Shown here piece after piece: positions 35,791-44,814 of a stretch of DNA of 64,000 nucleotides (positions within the stretch are counted from its first letter, which is position 1; every line of letters starts with the position of its first letter). The notes beneath the pieces were generated by a model. The model was not told the DNA's origin and ran no database searches. It worked only from the letters and a program-made list of their open reading frames with translations. The DNA comes from GCA-016699835 sp964543905 (lineage in GTDB: Bacteria; Planctomycetota; Phycisphaerae; Phycisphaerales; UBA1924): the NCBI GenBank assembly GCA_964543905.1, contig CAZIZO010000004.1, positions 124,001-188,000 on the forward strand, given 5' to 3'. A program made the position numbers and the translations under genes.

Positions 35791-35931
35791 AGAGGACTGT
35801 AGACAACGTGTTTGTGAGTTGTTCGCCCGAAAGGGCGAAGGTGAGCAAAGCCGGCCCCCGGTGCCGCGACCATCGGGGTCTTTCGTCGGGGCCAACGGGT
35901 TGGCCCGGAGTGTCGCGACTGGAGTTTGCCC

Positions 35932-36072
35932 ATGAAGTTTGGTCGAAGCGCGGCGATGGTTGTGTTGGCGGCGGCATTGGCGACGGCGGTGTTGACGAGT
36001 GGGTGTGAAAAGAAGCCCGCCGACGCGGGCAAGGCTCCGCCCACACCGTCCCAGCCCGCCCCCAAGAAGTGA
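35932..36072 (+). CDS. Very small lipoprotein
   Basis: 46 aa. MKFGRSAAMVVLAAALATAVL is a signal sequence, then TSGCEKKP gives a lipobox-like Cys, and a short Lys/Pro tail ends SQPAPKK. GGAG lies eight bases before the ATG. Codons and third-position GC match the neighbours, so it is probably translated. Planctomycetes carry many such tiny lipoproteins of unknown role. It lies 146 bases before the glutathione peroxidase gene on the same strand. Confidence 0.65.
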   Translation: MKFGRSAAMVVLAAALATAVLTSGCEKKPADAGKAPPTPSQPAPKK

Positions 36073-36218
36073 GTTGCGCTCGGCGTCGTATCGACGCCGG
36101 GGTGCGTGCATAACCTCAATGCGAGGGACGCGGCCGTCGTTGGATGGGCGCGTTCTTTTCATTCGGTGTGCATCGCGCCGCTCGGGCGGAACGAACGAAG
36201 ACCTGGAGGTTTGTAGAC

Positions 36219-36944
36219 ATGAAGCACGCGTATTCGATGATGGCGGCATGGGCGACGTTGATGCTGGGGAGCGGGGTCGTGCTCGCACAGAGCACGCCCG
36301 ATCCCAAGCCGTCGGAGGCGCCGGTCAAGGCCCCTGAGACCAGGGACGACAAGTCCAAGTCACAGCCGAAGGATGCCGAGAAGCCTGGGCATGCGACGCC
36401 GGCGAAGGACGAGAAGGCTCCGGAGGGGAAGCAGCCGCCGACGCGTGTGGTGGCCGATCCGGCGGTCCTGGGCTTCAAGGCCAAGGACATCGAGGGGAAC
36501 GAGGTTGACCTCTCGACGTACAAGGGCAAGGTGGTGCTGATCGTCAACGTGGCGAGCAAGTGCGGGTACACGCGGCAGTATGCCGGGTTGCAGAAGTTGT
36601 ACGAGCAGAAGAAGGACCAGGGGTTGGTCATTATCGGATTTCCCGCGAACGACTTCGGATCGCAGGAGCCGGGCACGGATAAGGAAATCAAGGAGTTCTG
36701 CACGGCGAACTACAAGGTCACCTTCCCGATGTTCTCCAAGATTTCAGTGAAGGGGGAAACGGCGCACCCGTTGTATAAGAAACTCTCGGCGCAGCCCGCA
36801 CCCGTGGGGGGCGAGCCGAAGTGGAACTTCACCAAGTTCCTCGTGGATCGTTCGGGCCACGCGGTGGCACGCTATGACAGCAACGTGAAGCCGGACTCCG
36901 CGGAGTTTGTGAAGAAGATCGACGAGTTGCTGGCGCAGAAGTGA
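36219..36944 (+). CDS. Exported glutathione peroxidase family protein
   Basis: 241 aa. A signal peptide (to about LAQ at 25) and a 60-residue Lys/Glu/Pro linker precede a thioredoxin-fold peroxidase. The peroxidatic Cys is in NVASKCGYT (Cys115), so it is a cysteine and not a selenocysteine enzyme. The usual FPCNQFGxQEPG appears here as FPANDFGSQEPG, losing the Cys and changing Gln to Asp. The Trp-Asn pair is in KWNFTKF. Most bacterial members use thioredoxin and reduce lipid or organic hydroperoxides; here the site would be the periplasm. The ATG at 36219 has GGAGG upstream. Confidence 0.88.
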   Translation: MKHAYSMMAAWATLMLGSGVVLAQSTPDPKPSEAPVKAPETRDDKSKSQPKDAEKPGHATPAKDEKAPEGKQPPTRVVADPAVLGFKAKDIEGNEVDLSTYKGKVVLIVNVASKCGYTRQYAGLQKLYEQKKDQGLVIIGFPANDFGSQEPGTDKEIKEFCTANYKVTFPMFSKISVKGETAHPLYKKLSAQPAPVGGEPKWNFTKFLVDRSGHAVARYDSNVKPDSAEFVKKIDELLAQK

Positions 36945-37545
36945 TCCCGTGTCCGTGGTTGAGTGTTGGGCGTACGAAGACTGGGCCCCGATGGAGGGGC
37001 CCTTTCCATGCGCAGGATTTATCCCCAGACGCGAAGGGCCTCGCCTAGGACGGGCCGAGGGGGTGGAAGATACGCCCGGCGTGCGGCTTGGCGCAGGGAG
37101 GGTGGTGGGGGTGGGCTGGGCGAGTCGGGACGAAGGCGTGTCCGGCACGTCATGCGTGTTGGGCCGGTGTTCATGCCGGGCGTGACGCGGGCGGGTTCGA
37201 CGCGGTCGATGGAGTTCTCGCTCTGGAGTTTGTGCCAGAAGGGGCGGGGCGTGGTGCGTGCATCGGGCGGGGGCGGAAGATCGGCCGGAGACCACGTGGG
37301 GTTGGGGTTCAAGGGGGTCACAGGCTCGGTGTGCCGGGAGGGAAGGGCGATCGACCAATAACACACATCTTCACATGAGGGAGGCATGCAAATCAGGTGG
37401 CGATTCGCATTCCGAGGGGTGGACTTCTTTGCAATGGCTCATAATGTCTGTCGTTGGAGACAGAACTGCGACAGGCCGAGAACGAGTTTGTTGGATCGTT
37501 CGGGCATGTGGCGTGGCGTCAACGGAGGGGAGCCGAGGACTCAAC
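36945..37545. other. Long intergenic region before queA
   Basis: 600 bases without a convincing gene. A GC-rich hairpin (36983-37002) ending in TTT may terminate the peroxidase transcript. The rest is G-rich with open frames on both strands but no start with a ribosome site and no recognisable protein. The queA frame stays open to 37258, but the added residues lack family similarity. A leader or regulatory RNA is possible; no preQ1 riboswitch could be recognised by eye. Confidence 0.4.
36983..37007 (+). terminator. Weak terminator hairpin
   Basis: GGGCCCC (36983-36989) pairs with GGGGCCC (36996-37002) across six bases, followed by only three T and CC. It lies about 40 bases after the peroxidase stop. 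Confidence 0.4.
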
Positions 37546-38712
37546 GTGCTCCTGACGCAAGAGTTGGATTATGTGCTGCCCGACGGACGGATTGCAACGC
37601 AACCCGCCGAACCCAGGGATAGTGCGCGCTTGATGGCGGTTCGGCGCAGCGGGGAGGTGATCCGCCACGCGATCGTGCGCGACCTTGGGGAGTTTCTCCG
37701 CTCGGGTGATCTGCTGATTGTGAACGCGAGCAAGGTGTTGCCCGCGTGGCTAGAGGGGCACCGCGTCGGCACGGGCGGAAAGATCAATGGTCTCTATCTC
37801 GGGATGCGAACCACGCCCGCGGGGGAGCATTGGGTCGTGATGCTGCGCGGCAAGCATCTGCACGAGGGCGTGCGGATCTGGTTCGAGCGGAACGATTGGG
37901 AGGTGCGACGCCCGCCGGGTGAGCCGCAGGCGCACGACCCCAGCAGGGGCATCGAGGTGGAGTTGATCGAGCGCGTGGCGGACGAGCCGGGCGCCTGGTT
38001 AGTCCGGCTGCACAAATCTCCCGACGCCCCGGGCGGCGTGGCCCTCTTGGAGCGGACGGGGAGCGCTCCCGTGCCGCCGTACATCAGGCATGCGCGGAAG
38101 GCGGTGGGCCTGCCGCTGGAGATGGCGGAGGACCAGAACCGCTACCAGACGGTGTATGCGGACTCGGGCACGGTGCGGGACGGGCTGGGGTCGGTCGCGG
38201 CGCCGACGGCGGGGCTGCACTTCACGACCGAACTGCTCCGCCGATTGGAAGCCCAGGGCGTCGAGCGGCGGAGCGTGACGCTGCACGTGGGATCGGGCAC
38301 GTTCAAGCCGATCGAGACGGACTTTGTCGAGGAGCACCCCATCCACAGCGAGTGGTGCTCGATGGAGCCCGAGGTGCTCGAGGCGATCCTCGCCACGCGA
38401 AAACGGGGCGGGCGGGTGATCGCGGTCGGGACGACGGCGGCCCGCACGATCGAGTCGTACGCGCGGCGCCATGAAGAAGGCAAGCCCTGGGCGACCTGGA
38501 TCGAGACCAGGTTGCTCATCACCCCCGGGCACCGCTGGCGGTGGATCGACGGGCTGATGACGAACTTCCACCTGCCGCAATCGTCCCTGCTGGCGCTGAC
38601 GGCGGCGATGTTCGAGGGTGGGGTGCCCGCGCTGATGTCGCTCTATCGCGAGGCGATCGAGAAGGGGTATCGCTTTTACAGTTATGGCGATGCCATGCTG
38701 ATCTTGCCGTAG
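37546..38712 (+). CDS. queA: S-adenosylmethionine:tRNA ribosyltransferase-isomerase QueA
   Basis: 388 aa. Transfers and isomerises the ribosyl part of SAM onto preQ1 in tRNA to give epoxyqueuosine. The start is family-typical (TQELDYVLPDGRIATQPAEPRDSARL). LLIVNASKVLPAWL, PPYIRH, RYQTVYA, GSVAAPTAGLHFT, LHVGSGTFKP and NFHLPQSSLL are all hallmark segments. The GTG at 37546 has GAGG eight bases upstream; the frame is open for 96 codons more without similarity. There is a modest insertion around residues 100-130, between the first conserved blocks. With the QueD-like protein at 34960 it suggests the organism makes queuosine. Confidence 0.95.
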   Translation: MLLTQELDYVLPDGRIATQPAEPRDSARLMAVRRSGEVIRHAIVRDLGEFLRSGDLLIVNASKVLPAWLEGHRVGTGGKINGLYLGMRTTPAGEHWVVMLRGKHLHEGVRIWFERNDWEVRRPPGEPQAHDPSRGIEVELIERVADEPGAWLVRLHKSPDAPGGVALLERTGSAPVPPYIRHARKAVGLPLEMAEDQNRYQTVYADSGTVRDGLGSVAAPTAGLHFTTELLRRLEAQGVERRSVTLHVGSGTFKPIETDFVEEHPIHSEWCSMEPEVLEAILATRKRGGRVIAVGTTAARTIESYARRHEEGKPWATWIETRLLITPGHRWRWIDGLMTNFHLPQSSLLALTAAMFEGGVPALMSLYREAIEKGYRFYSYGDAMLILP

Positions 38713-38901
38713 AGACGAGGCGAGCGTCACGACACAAAGACAGAACCGACCAGCGGAGGGCTCACTCCGTGGCCGGGGTTGGAAATGCGGTCCATAGGCT
38801 TCCGCCCGTGGTGGCGTGGTTGGAGCATCGCACGCGCGGGACGGTACGATGCGTGGAGATTCTCGGGTGTGCTCGGGAGTCCGTCGTGCTTCGAGGTGGG
38901 A

Positions 38902-38982
38902 CTAGCAGAGGGCGAGGAAACTGAGGAGACCGAGAAGGGCGACCTTGCGGTGGATGAGGGTGATGTGGAGAACGGCTTTCAT
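38902..38982 (-). CDS. Possible 26-residue hydrophobic peptide
   Basis: An ATG at 38982 begins MKAVLHITLIHRKVALLGLL and ends SFLALC before TAG: a basic/hydrophobic peptide that could form one membrane helix. A purine run (AAGAAAAGGG) lies just upstream of the ATG. It sits in the otherwise empty 331 bases between queA and the next gene, on the opposite strand. It may be a leader peptide or membrane microprotein. Evidence is only the start context and composition. Confidence 0.35.
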   Translation of the reverse strand: MKAVLHITLIHRKVALLGLLSFLALC

Positions 38983-39043
38983 GGTGATCCCTTTTCTTGA
39001 GATGTCTGCCAGTCTACTTCAACGGGTGTGCCAGCGTGCGGCG

Positions 39044-40942
39044 ATGGGGGAAAACAGGCCTCCACGCACGAGTTCTCGGGCGAAGAACACCGTGATCGCG
39101 AGCGGGGGCGGCGGGGTGTGGCGATCGGGCATCATCGCGTGTGGCGTGGCCGCGACGATGGTGGCGATTTCCGACGGGGGCGGGTGTGTTCTGGGACAGG
39201 TGCAGCCCGCGGTCACGGCGACGCCCGACCCGCCGAGCGTGGCGGCGACGATGCGGGTGTACCGGGAGATCGAGGGGCGAGTTCGCGCGTGGTCGATGCC
39301 CGAGGCGAAGGATGGAGGCGAAACGTTTTCGGGCGTGGCCATCACGCTGCGGCTGGACGGCGCGGTGGTCGGGCGGGGCGTGGTGATCGATGGGCGAGAG
39401 GGGGGCGTGGAGCGTGCGACGGCGTTGGCGATGCGGGAGGCCGACCAGCGTCTGCCGTTGCCCTGGGATGCGACGCGAGAGGCGAGGCGGGGCGAACTGG
39501 CGAAGGAGGTCGAAATCAGCGTGGAGTTGGCGGGGCCGCTGGTGCCTTTTCGCGCGGACACGTGGGGCGATGTGGACATGGGTCTTTCGCCGGGATTGTG
39601 GGGCGTGGCGGCCCGGTTTGGTGAGCGGGTTGCGGGGGTCTTTCCCGGGGTCATGCTGCTGAGCGGGCAGTCGCCGAGCGACGGACTTCGGGCGGCGATT
39701 TCGGAGGCGAGCGGCGACCCGTTGCTGGCGACGATGGGGGTGAACGGGCAGCCGGGCAAGATCGCGCGCGATCGTGGAGCGATCTATTACCGATTCCGCG
39801 TTGCGCACCTCGCGCAGCCCGAGGCGGGCGCGGCACCGGTGTTCCTCCATCGCGGCGGACAGATCGTGCCCAAGAGCGCCATCACGACCGCATCGCTGCG
39901 GGACTTTGCGGCGAAGGTCGCGGCGCATCTCCAAGGACGATGCCGATTCCAAGGCGACGGCGCGGTGATCACGGCAATCGAATGGCCCGGCGCCAAGTCC
40001 AGCGCGGGGGACCCCGCGACGACCTTGGACACGGCGCTGGCGGCGTATGCGCTCGCTCGGTATAGCGCGGTCGAAGGCGTGGAGGAGCAGGCCGCTCGCG
40101 AGGCGCGGGCGACGGCGCGGGCGCTCCTCGCGGGAGTCCGCGTGCACGCGGGCGATGCTTCGGGCGAGGCGATGGTCGAGGCGGCGATGCTCGTTGTCGC
40201 GTGGCATGCGTTGGGAGGTCTGGAGGGCGAGGGGGGGGATTGGCTGACCGTCGCGCGGGGGCAGTTGTCCCGGGCGCTGGGTGCGTCGGGGGAATGGCAT
40301 GCGGACGTGCCGGAGGGCGCGCGGGGCCTGATGTTGCTCGCGCTGGTTCGCGAGGCGAGGTCGCGTGGCGAGGAGGCGAGCGTGTATGCAGCGGCGGCGA
40401 GGGCGATCTATCGCGAGGCCACGGGCGCGAAACTGCTCGCCCAGATGCCTTGGCTGCTCCTCGCGGAGCGAGACATCGCGGGGGCGCGCGGCGAGATCAA
40501 GGCGGCGTCGGCGTTGCGTGACGCGCTGGACCAGATGTGGACGATGCAGGTCACGGAGGAGGAGGCGGGGCTGGACGATGTGGACATGGCCGGGGGCTTT
40601 GTCTTCAGTGGCACGGGCGCGCCGCTGCCCACCTGGCACTCGTTGCGAGGGCTGGCGTACGGCGGCGTGGCGCTGCAAGACGCACGCCTGGTGGGCGTGG
40701 GCGATCGGCTGCCCTTGGTGGCAAAGTTGGTCTCGGGGGCGAGGTTCGCGAGGCAACTCGCCCTCGACCCTCCCGCGGCCCACCTTGCGGCGAGGCGAAG
40801 CACGGTGGCGTGGGGGGTGCGTGCCGCGGTCTGGGATTTCAAGCAGCCAGTCTCGGCCTCGGCGATGGGGCTCGTGGCGATCAGCGAAATGCTGGACGGA
40901 CTCGGCGCGATGGGTCGGGCGGAAGCCTCCCCGGAGCGTTAG
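39044..40942 (+). CDS. Large exported protein of unknown function
   Basis: About 632 aa. A basic N-terminus followed by GIIACGVAATMVAI looks like a signal or anchor. The remainder is Ala/Arg-rich and mostly helical. Residues near 80-150 (GVAITLRLDGAVVGRGV, ERATALAMREADQRL) look like a folded alpha/beta domain; the second half (from about 350) has repeated helical hairpins and could be a solenoid. No catalytic motif is recognised. The start is uncertain between 39044 and 39002; third-base GC rises to the genome norm only after 39044. The gene has strong coding character and the long antisense frame does not. Confidence 0.6.
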   Translation: MGENRPPRTSSRAKNTVIASGGGGVWRSGIIACGVAATMVAISDGGGCVLGQVQPAVTATPDPPSVAATMRVYREIEGRVRAWSMPEAKDGGETFSGVAITLRLDGAVVGRGVVIDGREGGVERATALAMREADQRLPLPWDATREARRGELAKEVEISVELAGPLVPFRADTWGDVDMGLSPGLWGVAARFGERVAGVFPGVMLLSGQSPSDGLRAAISEASGDPLLATMGVNGQPGKIARDRGAIYYRFRVAHLAQPEAGAAPVFLHRGGQIVPKSAITTASLRDFAAKVAAHLQGRCRFQGDGAVITAIEWPGAKSSAGDPATTLDTALAAYALARYSAVEGVEEQAAREARATARALLAGVRVHAGDASGEAMVEAAMLVVAWHALGGLEGEGGDWLTVARGQLSRALGASGEWHADVPEGARGLMLLALVREARSRGEEASVYAAAARAIYREATGAKLLAQMPWLLLAERDIAGARGEIKAASALRDALDQMWTMQVTEEEAGLDDVDMAGGFVFSGTGAPLPTWHSLRGLAYGGVALQDARLVGVGDRLPLVAKLVSGARFARQLALDPPAAHLAARRSTVAWGVRAAVWDFKQPVSASAMGLVAISEMLDGLGAMGRAEASPER

Positions 40943-41160
40943 CCCCCACCGGAAAGAGGCGCGCAGGCCTGGGGCAGACAGGCGAGAACGGCACGGGCCG
41001 ACGACCAGGATTCAGAGGGCTCGACGCCCTATTTTGAGGCGAGTTCGAGGCCCGGGCGTCGCCTTGGCGCGAAGAAAACACGCGAGATCCGACCTATCCT
41101 TTTTGACCCTTTGCGGGAATGGAGATCCCGCCTCGCGGCCCCTCATTCGGAGACCCCTTC

Positions 41161-43938
41161 ATGGCACAGGACGGCATGCGGCAAGACCCCGGCGAGCACG
41201 ATGCGCCTGGGGGCGGCGGCACGCTCGGTTCGTCCACTGGGCACCACCACGGGCGAGTTTTGGACCTCGAAATCCAGCGCGAACTTCAGGACAGTTACCT
41301 GACCTACGCGATGAGCACGATCATGGACCGGGCCTTGCCCGACGTCCGCGACGGGCTCAAGCCCAGCCAGCGGCGCATCCTCTACGCGATGCACACCCTG
41401 CGCCTGCATCCGGGACGCAAGCACGCGAAGTGCGCGATGATCTGCGGCGAAACCTCGGGCCGCTATCACCCGCACGGCGAGAGCGTGGTCTATCCCACGC
41501 TGGTGGGCATGGTGCAAGATTGGAAGATGCGGGTGCCGCTGATCGACCCGCAGGGGAACTTCGGTTCGATCGACCCGGACCCGCCGGCGGCGATGCGCTA
41601 CACCGAGGCGCGCCTGGGCCAGGCCGCGGGCGACATGCTCGCCGATCTCGAACTCGACACCGTCGACCTGCGGCCCAACTACGACGACACGCGCACCGAG
41701 CCGACGGTGCTGCCCTCCAAGTTCCCGAACCTGCTGATCAACGGCGGCGTCGGGATCGCGGTGGGTATGGCGACGAGCCTTGCGCCCCACAATCCTGTGG
41801 AGATTCTCGACGCGATCGTGCGTGTGATCGAGAAGCCCGCGATCACGCTGGCCGAACTGATGAGCGACGTGGAAGAGGGTGGCGAGGTGCGGTGGCGCGG
41901 CGTCAAGGGGCCTGATTTTCCGACGGGGGGCACGATCCTGGGGAGGCGAGGGATCGTCGATGCCTATTCGAGCGGGCGGGGCAAACTGACCGTCCGCGGG
42001 ACGCTGCACGTCGAGGACATTCCGGGCGCCAAGGACCGCAAGCAGATCGTCATCGACCAGATTCCCTACATGGTCGGGCAGCGGACGCTCGTCGAGACGA
42101 TCGTGGAGGCCGTGAAGGACGAGCAGATCACGGACGTGTCCGACGTGCGCAACGAGTCGGGGCGCGAGGCGATGACGCGCATCGTGATCGAACTCAAAAA
42201 GGGCGTGGACCCGGCGGTGGTCGAGAACCAACTCTACCAGTTCACGCCGTTGCAGGACACGTTCTCGATCCAGAACCTGGCGATCGTGAATCGGCGTCCG
42301 ATGACGCTCGGGCTGCGGGAGTTGATCGATTGCTACATCAACCACCGCACGGAGGTGATCCGCCGGCGGACGGCGTATCTGCTGCGCGAGGCGAAGAAGC
42401 GGGCGCACATCCTGGAGGCGATGATCTTCGCCGTGGTCAACATCGACGAGGTGGTTCGGCTCATCCGGAGCAGCAAGACTCGGGAGGAAGCGATCCAGAA
42501 GTTGATGGCGCAGGCGTATCGCATCAAGCCCGGGCAGGCCGACCTGAGCGCGTTGCCCATGCACCGCTGGGGCAGGACGGGGGACAAGCACGCGAACATC
42601 ACGATGGAGGCGGGCGTGTACACGCTGACGCTGACGCGGGTGCAGGCGGAGGCGATCGGGAGCATGCGGCTCTTGCAACTCGTGGCGCTCGAGATCGAGA
42701 AACTCGTGGGCGAGTATGCCGAGATCACGTCCCAGATCGAGCACTACGAGAGCATCCTCGCCGATCACCAGAAGGTGCTGGGCCTCATCAAGGCGGATTG
42801 CGCCGAGATGAAGGCGAAGTACGGGACGGCGGCGCTGGGCGCGCGGCGGACGCAGGTCGTCGAGGGGGAGGCGGACGTCAACATCGCCGACCTGATCCCG
42901 GTCGAAGACGTGGCGCTCACGATCAGCCACGAGGGGTACGCGAAGCGCGTGCCGATCGCGACGTATCGCCAGCAAGGGCGCGGCGGGAAGGGCATCCGCG
43001 CGGGCGACGCGAAGGACGACGACTTCATCGAGCACCTCTTCGTCGCCAGCACGCACGATGATCTCTTGTGCTTCACGAACACGGGGCGCATCTTCAAGAT
43101 CAAGGTCTTTGAAGTGCCCGAGATGAGCCGCACGAGCAAGGGGCGAGCGTTCGTGAACCTGATCGATCTCAAGCCGGGCGAGAAGACGTGCGCCTACCTC
43201 GCGATCAAGAACTTCGAGGAGGGCAGCAACTACCTCACCTTTGCCAGCAAGGGCGGGATCGTGAAGCGCACGGCGCTGAAGGAGTATCGCAACGTCAACA
43301 AGAGCGGCATCATCGCCGTGGGGCTCAAGGAGGGTGATTCGCTGCTGGACGTGACCTTGACGGACGGCAACGACGACATCATGCTGATCACGGCGATGGG
43401 GCAGGCGATCCGGTTCAACGAGGAGGATGCCCGCCTGATGGGGCGTTCCGCCGCGGGCGTCAAGGGCATCGAACTCGCGGAGGGGGACGAGGTGATCGGG
43501 GTGGTCGCGGTCAACATGGTGAAGGACGCCGAGGGTGATCTGGTGACCAAGGACCCTTCGGTGTGCCTGCTCACGATCTGCGAGAATGGGTATGGGAAGC
43601 GCACGCCCATCGACGAGTATCGCGTGCAGCCCGAGACGGGCAAGGCCCGGAGCCAGAGCCGCGGCGGCAAGGGACGCCAGGACATCGACACGAGCGAGCG
43701 GAACGGCAAGAGTGTCGCCTCGTTGGCCGTGCGTGAGAACGAGGATGTCGTGGTCGTGAGCAAGGGCGGGCAACTCGTGCGAGTGTCCGCGGCGAGCATC
43801 CGCGTGTGCGGGCGGGGCACCCAGGGGGTGCGTGTCGCGGGGCTCCACGAGGGCGACACCGTGATCGCCGCCGCCCGTGTGCCCGAGGGCGTCGGCGCTG
43901 AGGAGGCGCCCGAAGCGACGGGTGGGGCGAGCGCGTAG
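41161..43938 (+). CDS. gyrA: DNA gyrase subunit A
   Basis: 925 aa. Introduces negative supercoils with GyrB. The breakage-reunion domain has QRRILYAM (from residue 70) and the catalytic Tyr in AAMRYTEA (Tyr147). The C-terminal beta-pinwheel carries two GyrA-box-like motifs: QQGRGGKG (about 604-611) and SQSRGGKG (about 831-838). The first marks gyrase rather than topoisomerase IV; the second is an extra copy. The ATG at 41161 with GGAG upstream gives an N-terminal tail of about 35 disordered residues before the family start (GRVLDLEIQRELQDSYLTYA). gyrB is not adjacent. Confidence 0.95.
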   Translation: MAQDGMRQDPGEHDAPGGGGTLGSSTGHHHGRVLDLEIQRELQDSYLTYAMSTIMDRALPDVRDGLKPSQRRILYAMHTLRLHPGRKHAKCAMICGETSGRYHPHGESVVYPTLVGMVQDWKMRVPLIDPQGNFGSIDPDPPAAMRYTEARLGQAAGDMLADLELDTVDLRPNYDDTRTEPTVLPSKFPNLLINGGVGIAVGMATSLAPHNPVEILDAIVRVIEKPAITLAELMSDVEEGGEVRWRGVKGPDFPTGGTILGRRGIVDAYSSGRGKLTVRGTLHVEDIPGAKDRKQIVIDQIPYMVGQRTLVETIVEAVKDEQITDVSDVRNESGREAMTRIVIELKKGVDPAVVENQLYQFTPLQDTFSIQNLAIVNRRPMTLGLRELIDCYINHRTEVIRRRTAYLLREAKKRAHILEAMIFAVVNIDEVVRLIRSSKTREEAIQKLMAQAYRIKPGQADLSALPMHRWGRTGDKHANITMEAGVYTLTLTRVQAEAIGSMRLLQLVALEIEKLVGEYAEITSQIEHYESILADHQKVLGLIKADCAEMKAKYGTAALGARRTQVVEGEADVNIADLIPVEDVALTISHEGYAKRVPIATYRQQGRGGKGIRAGDAKDDDFIEHLFVASTHDDLLCFTNTGRIFKIKVFEVPEMSRTSKGRAFVNLIDLKPGEKTCAYLAIKNFEEGSNYLTFASKGGIVKRTALKEYRNVNKSGIIAVGLKEGDSLLDVTLTDGNDDIMLITAMGQAIRFNEEDARLMGRSAAGVKGIELAEGDEVIGVVAVNMVKDAEGDLVTKDPSVCLLTICENGYGKRTPIDEYRVQPETGKARSQSRGGKGRQDIDTSERNGKSVASLAVRENEDVVVVSKGGQLVRVSAASIRVCGRGTQGVRVAGLHEGDTVIAAARVPEGVGAEEAPEATGGASA

Positions 43939-44011
43939 GGGAGGAGAGGAAGGCGTTGGAAGAGGGCGTGTGATCCGAGCCATCTCGTCGAGGGGCGACG
44001 AGGTCGTCGGC

Positions 44012-44359
44012 TCACGAGTGGTTGAGGTGCTTTTCGAGACGAGCGACCATGGCGGATCGGGGCGCGTAGCCCGTCCACGCGTCGGCGCGCCGTCCGTTCT
44101 TGACGACAAAGAGGGCGGGGATGCTGGTGACGCCGAACCTCGCGGCGAGTTCGGGCTCTTCGTCCACGTTGACGAAGGCGACCTTGGCGCGATCGCCCAA
44201 CTCGCTGGCCAGACGCTCGACTTCAGGCTTGAGCATCATGCAAGGCGGGCACCAGGGCGCCCAGAAATCGACGAGGACGGGCACGGGGGATTGCAGCACT
44301 TCGCGGTCGAAGGTGCTCGCGGTGGGATGGAGGGTGGCGGGGTGTGGGGCGTGCTTCAT
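44012..44359 (-). CDS. Thioredoxin with WCPPC active site
   Basis: 115 aa, no signal peptide. The active site reads FWAPWCPPC (Cys37, Cys40). Pro in place of the usual Gly makes it closer to TlpA/Trx2-like redox potential ranges. TSIPALFVVKNG has the cis-Pro. GGAG precedes the ATG at 44359. It is the last gene of a minus-strand series beginning with the sigma factor at 50887, only 35 bases after the AhpD-like gene. Likely reductant for that protein or for thiols affected by the same stress. Confidence 0.9.
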   Translation of the reverse strand: MKHAPHPATLHPTASTFDREVLQSPVPVLVDFWAPWCPPCMMLKPEVERLASELGDRAKVAFVNVDEEPELAARFGVTSIPALFVVKNGRRADAWTGYAPRSAMVARLEKHLNHS

Positions 44360-44394
44360 GGCGAAACTCCGGGAGGCGAGTGTGGGAGGTGCGA

Positions 44395-44748
44395 TCAGGC
44401 GTGGCGTGTGTTCTCGAAGTGGTCGAGCGCGGCGGCGACCACGGGGGCGTAGGTGGAGGCCGGTCCTCCACCCATCATGACGGCCACGCCGGCGGCTTCC
44501 ATGATTTCGGCGGAGGTGGCCCCGGCTTGGAGGGACTTCTCGACGTGGAGGTAGATGCACGGCTCGCAGCGGACGGCGACGCCGATGCCCAGGGCGATCA
44601 GTTCTTTGTGCTTGACGCTCAGGGCGCCCTCTTTCATCAGGGTTTGGAAGAACGGGGCGAAAGCCCTGGCGATGTCGGGGGCACGCGATTTCATCGCGCC
44701 ATTCACGCTGGGCCACTGCTCAAAGAACTTGGGGGCGTTGGGGAGCAT
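44395..44748 (-). CDS. Carboxymuconolactone decarboxylase-fold (AhpD-like) protein
   Basis: 117 aa, single CMD domain. CEPCIYLHVEKSLQAGAT carries the CxxC...H peroxidase/disulfide reductase site (Cys61, Cys64, His68) as in AhpD. AAGGAG lies seven bases before the ATG at 44748. AhpD-like proteins reduce peroxides or shuttle thiol electrons. The neighbour thioredoxin could re-reduce it. Confidence 0.9.
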   Translation of the reverse strand: MLPNAPKFFEQWPSVNGAMKSRAPDIARAFAPFFQTLMKEGALSVKHKELIALGIGVAVRCEPCIYLHVEKSLQAGATSAEIMEAAGVAVMMGGGPASTYAPVVAAALDHFENTRHA

Positions 44749-44814
44749 GAGGTTCTCCTTTGGTGGTGATCACAAAGACGGGTCGTGGGGTGAGGTCGGG
44801 TGCGCGAAGCGAGA

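Noticed and set aside
41143..44109. A minus-strand frame of about 990 codons
   Set aside because: Antisense to gyrA, Arg/Leu/His-rich and without family marks.
44012..44359. Longer thioredoxin frame reaching 44716
   Set aside because: The upstream residues are an antisense-like Arg-rich shadow overlapping the AhpD-like gene; ATG 44359 has a good ribosome site and the normal fold start.
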